Shown piece by piece: positions 6,645 to 9,116 of a stretch of 9,116 nucleotides of DNA. Source of the stretch: Beijerinckiaceae bacterium (GTDB lineage Bacteria; Pseudomonadota; Alphaproteobacteria; Rhizobiales; Beijerinckiaceae); the NCBI GenBank assembly GCA_027346205.1, contig DAIESR010000421.1, positions 1-9,116 on the forward strand. Direction: 5' to 3'. Within the stretch, counting starts at the first letter, position 1. Each line of letters opens with the position of its first letter. The position numbers were made by a program, and so were the translations under genes. The notes beneath the pieces were generated by a model. The model ran no database searches and had not been told where the DNA came from. It was given only the letters and a program-made list of their open reading frames with translations.

Positions 6645-7777
6645 GTCGCGGCTCCCTTGCTGGCGTTTTCTTTAAGATGGTGATGAAAAAGAGTGAGGCG
6701 TTCTTCGACGCGTGCGCGCGCGGCCTCGGTGGTCTCGGCTTCAGCACAGACAGTGCAGACAGGATCGCCTTTGCGCAAGCACGTTCCTGGCTTCTGTCGG
6801 TCCCGGCACCAATCCGGCCAATCGAGCACCGGCATCGACGCAATCTCTATGGGCGTGTAGACGATCGCCGTCGCACTCGCCGATGCAAATGTGAAGGGCT
6901 GTTGCGGCAAGCGGCCTTGGCAGGCATCGAGATGCGCGGCGAAGAGAAGGCCTTCGCGATCGGTGAAAATATCGAGCGTCGCGCCAGGACGCGGATTGAT
7001 CTCGAGGAGATGAAAGCCATCGTCAGCGACGAGAAAATCGATGCTGTTCAAGCCGACGAGCCCGGTGCACGCGGCGATCTGCTCTGCGGCTTCGCTGATT
7101 TGCGTTGCCAGAGATGCATCAAGCCGTGCAGGCCGCGCGGCGCCGCCAAATCGAAAAGGCGTGTCGCTGCTTGTTGCCGTCCATTGCTCGCTGAGGCCGA
7201 GAACGCGGGCCGCGCGGCCGTCGCCGAGCAGTAGGACCGACACCGGCTGCCCCGTGAGCCGACGCTGGTAATAATCGCCCGGCCCCGCAGTTTTGCCGAG
7301 CGCGGGCGCGATGTGCAGACCGCCGCCGCCGCCGGCTCGCTTGATGAGCCAATGGGCCGGATCAGGCGGCGGTTCGAAGCTTATCTCGGGATGGGGAATC
7401 CCGAGATTTCGGCAGAGATGGACGAGGCTCAGCGGATCTTTCACGCGTGTCACGACCTCCGCGGAATTGCCGGCGAGGCGAAAGTGCCGGGCGAGCTCGG
7501 CAATGAGCTGCGGCCTGTCTTCGAAGCCGCCCCCATAGACGAGTGCGATCGGCGCCCGGCCGGTCGCCAATTTCCGCAGGCCATCGATAACGTCGGATGC
7601 TTCGAAGCCGCGCTCCGTCGCGGCGGCCATGCGATTGGCCACCGCGAGCGTGCGCGTGTCGAGATCGTCGAAAAAGTCTATGACCAGAGGGCTATAGCCT
7701 GCCCGCCGAGCGGCTGCAGCGAGAGCACGACCGGAAGGCGCGACGATCAGGACTGCTTCAGCCTCAGGCGAGTTCAC
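6641..7777 (-). CDS. ATP-grasp protein of the methanopterin cluster (Orf17 type)
   Basis: With the GTG at 7777 as start the protein has 378 residues. It shows the ATP-grasp features WLIKRAGGGGG (lysine and Gly-rich loop, 143-153) and GLNSIDFLV followed by HLLEINPRPG (256-265), with Glu259 and Asn261 as metal ligands. The C-terminal GDPVCTVCAEAETTEAARARVEE resembles the tail of carboxylase- or LysX-like ATP-grasp proteins. The N-terminal VLIVAPSGRALAAAARRAGY is a pre-ATP-grasp Rossmann-like strand. It corresponds to the ATP-grasp gene called orf17 in methylotroph H4MPT clusters; its substrate is not established as far as I know. A longer frame could begin at TTG 7807 but would overlap mtdB by 44 bases; the GTG start overlaps it by 14. 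Neither has a strong ribosome binding site, as is common in coupled genes. Confidence 0.82.
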   Translation of the reverse strand: MNSPEAEAVLIVAPSGRALAAAARRAGYSPLVIDFFDDLDTRTLAVANRMAAATERGFEASDVIDGLRKLATGRAPIALVYGGGFEDRPQLIAELARHFRLAGNSAEVVTRVKDPLSLVHLCRNLGIPHPEISFEPPPDPAHWLIKRAGGGGGLHIAPALGKTAGPGDYYQRRLTGQPVSVLLLGDGRAARVLGLSEQWTATSSDTPFRFGGAARPARLDASLATQISEAAEQIAACTGLVGLNSIDFLVADDGFHLLEINPRPGATLDIFTDREGLLFAAHLDACQGRLPQQPFTFASASATAIVYTPIEIASMPVLDWPDWCRDRQKPGTCLRKGDPVCTVCAEAETTEAARARVEERLTLFHHHLKENASKGAAT

Positions 7778-8651
7778 GCGCCAGCTTGAAGGCGTCACGG
7801 AAATCAAGGCACAAAGCCGCTTCCGAGACAGCCATTTTCTGGAACAGTCGTGACTCCGTCTGATATTTCACATTGCCGATCGCCAGCGCGCCGATGCCGA
7901 GACTGCCACCTGGAAGCTCCTTGCCATTGTCCTGCAGATCGAGGCCTTCGATGCCATAGGGCGGCACGGCATTGACGTCGGCGGCGACGAGCAGACCCGG
8001 CGCCTTCTTGATGTCCTCGGCTGAAAAGATCTGCACGCCCGCTTTGCCGGCGCAGAGTACGACTTCCGATGCGACGAGCCCGGCGAGCTTCTTCTCCGGT
8101 GTGCTGGCGTCGATGAAGCTGACATCCACGCCGAAGCGCTTCTTGATTTCGCCCGCGCTCTTTTCGACGCGCGCCGGCCCGTCATGGCCGGCGAGTACGA
8201 CTTGCGCGCCTTCGAGCGCAGCGATGACGCCGGAGCAGAAGCCGACGACGCCGGTGGCCCCGAAGATGATGACTTTGGTGCCGGCGAGGCCTCGGTTTTT
8301 CTTTTCTTTCAGCACCTTTTCGACGCAGGCGACCATGGCGGCGGCGGTGGTGAAGGAGCCCGCGGGATCGGCGAAGATCGAAATCTCGAAGGGTTTCAAC
8401 AGGGCTTCGCGCGCCTTGTCGATCATGTCGAGCGCGAGGATCGCATCCTTGCCGCCGATGAAGACAGCAGTGCGCACGGCATCGCGCGGCGGCCGTGAGA
8501 ACATGGCATCCTGCACCAGCGGCATGACCTCGTCGAGCGCGACGTTGATATAGGGAAGCACGGCATCATAGCCCGCATCGAGCGCCATGTTCACATCGAA
8601 TGGGCTCATGTGTTTCAGCGGGCTCAACATATGCAATATGAGTTTCGCCAT
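7764..8651 (-). CDS. mtdB: NAD(P)-dependent methylene-tetrahydromethanopterin dehydrogenase (MtdB)
   Basis: MtdB oxidises 5,10-methylene-H4MPT to methenyl-H4MPT with NAD+ or NADP+. The 295-residue protein begins with MAKLILHMLSPLKHMSPFDVNMA, the MtdB-type N-terminus, and differs from MtdA, which begins with a divergent QFDTD-like segment. Other blocks are FIGGKDA (64-70), FADPAGSFTTAAAMV (93-107), the Rossmann nucleotide loop IFGATGVVGFCSG (129-141) and the C-terminal NVKYQTESRLFQKM...CLDFRDAFKLARELA. The gene follows RFAP synthase after 11 bases, with AAGGATAGG in that stretch as ribosome binding site, and precedes the Orf17-type gene. MtdB rather than MtdA fits its place among H4MPT-specific genes. 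Confidence 0.95.
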   Translation of the reverse strand: MAKLILHMLSPLKHMSPFDVNMALDAGYDAVLPYINVALDEVMPLVQDAMFSRPPRDAVRTAVFIGGKDAILALDMIDKAREALLKPFEISIFADPAGSFTTAAAMVACVEKVLKEKKNRGLAGTKVIIFGATGVVGFCSGVIAALEGAQVVLAGHDGPARVEKSAGEIKKRFGVDVSFIDASTPEKKLAGLVASEVVLCAGKAGVQIFSAEDIKKAPGLLVAADVNAVPPYGIEGLDLQDNGKELPGGSLGIGALAIGNVKYQTESRLFQKMAVSEAALCLDFRDAFKLARELA

Positions 8652-8662
8652 TAGAGAAGTAC

Positions 8663-9116
8663 CTATCCTTGGTCTTGTGAGTTCGGGATGATCGCGATCT
8701 TTGCGCCGTGATTGATCCCTTTGCAGATTAGCATGATGGGATTTTCTTGTGCGTTATTTTCCCTCACGCAATCGATTAGTCGCCGAGCCTCGTTTTCGCT
8801 TTCGGCAAAAGCGAAGCCGGTTGGTCCCCAGGAGCTTTGGCCGATGCCTTTGGCGCCATGGGTTTCGAGCGCTGCCATTGCCGCAGCGACTTTCGCACTC
8901 GTATAGCGAGTACCACCTTGAGCGGGAGCAAAATAGTCCCCCAGGCTCATTTGAATGCGGCGGATCGCTTCGCCGAATTCCGTCAGGTCCCGCTCGACGA
9001 GGGCCGGCAGGGCCTTCATCAGCACGATATGACAGATCTCGGCTGCTCCGCTCAGCGGAAACGGCGGAAGCTTGGCAAAGGCCTCGCGCTCCGCATCTGC
9101 ATGCACGCCCGTGAGC
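8663..9116 (-). CDS. Beta-ribofuranosylaminobenzene 5'-phosphate (RFAP) synthase, C-terminal part, partial at right edge
   Basis: About 150 C-terminal residues are visible and the frame stays open at the window end (LTGVHADAERE...), so the start lies outside; the GTG at 9106 is probably internal. RFAP synthase joins 4-hydroxybenzoate or p-aminobenzoate to PRPP with loss of CO2, the committed step of methanopterin synthesis. It belongs to the GHMP kinase superfamily and is usually about 320 residues long. The KGIGQSSWGPTGFAFAE motif (8807-8848 covers its core) and SAAE/ICHIVLMKALPALVERDLTEFGEAI are typical of its C-terminal domain. In methylotroph clusters this gene is known as orf4. It is upstream of mtdB in the same operon, so cofactor synthesis and use are co-expressed. 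Confidence 0.88.
   Translation of the reverse strand, partial: LTGVHADAEREAFAKLPPFPLSGAAEICHIVLMKALPALVERDLTEFGEAIRRIQMSLGDYFAPAQGGTRYTSAKVAAAMAALETHGAKGIGQSSWGPTGFAFAESENEARRLIDCVRENNAQENPIMLICKGINHGAKIAIIPNSQDQG

Noticed and set aside
7764..8651. Calling the dehydrogenase mtdA
   Set aside because: The N-terminal HMLSPLKHMSPFDVNMA and C-terminal CLDFRDAFKLA are MtdB-type, and the context is H4MPT-specific.

Overview
The window carries a methylotrophy locus: the genes that oxidise C1 units bound to tetrahydromethanopterin (H4MPT), plus genes thought to build the H4MPT and methylofuran cofactors. High GC, the gene content and the palindromic repeats between genes all point to an alphaproteobacterial methylotroph. 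The order Hyphomicrobiales is most likely (Methylobacterium, Methylocystis or Beijerinckiaceae type). This placement is inferred from gene content and style, not from a marker gene.

Layout. (1) 1-1170, plus strand: the C-terminal part of a P-loop ATPase of visibly lower GC, cut by the window edge and unrelated to the rest. (2) 1177-2199, minus: an ASKHA-fold protein of the H4MPT-linked C1 pathway (MfnF-like), ending 6 bases from the ATPase gene. (3) 2200-2361: a divergent intergenic region with a long inverted repeat. (4) 2362-3099, plus: a HisA/HisF-like TIM-barrel protein, closed by a hairpin terminator that contains its own stop codon. (5) 3110-3207: a REP-like palindrome between the convergent HisA-like and fae genes. 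(6) 3208-9116, minus, transcribed right to left: RFAP synthase (cut by the right edge), mtdB, an ATP-grasp protein (Orf17 type), mch, a RimK-like ATP-grasp protein (Orf5 type), a CitG-like protein (Orf7 type) and fae. From RFAP synthase to the CitG-like gene the genes overlap or lie within 11 bases, so this is one operon. A 155-base gap with a hairpin and T-run separates fae.

Together, Fae condenses formaldehyde with H4MPT, MtdB oxidises methylene-H4MPT to methenyl-H4MPT, and Mch hydrolyses this to formyl-H4MPT. The formyl group would then pass to the formyltransferase/hydrolase complex (Fhc), which is not in the window. RFAP synthase makes the first committed arylamine-riboside of the cofactor. 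The two ATP-grasp proteins, the CitG-like, HisA-like and MfnF-like proteins are conserved companions; their exact steps are partly or wholly unassigned and are the most interesting content. I see no CRISPR array, tRNA, rRNA or insertion sequence, and no gene-free stretch longer than 300 bases.
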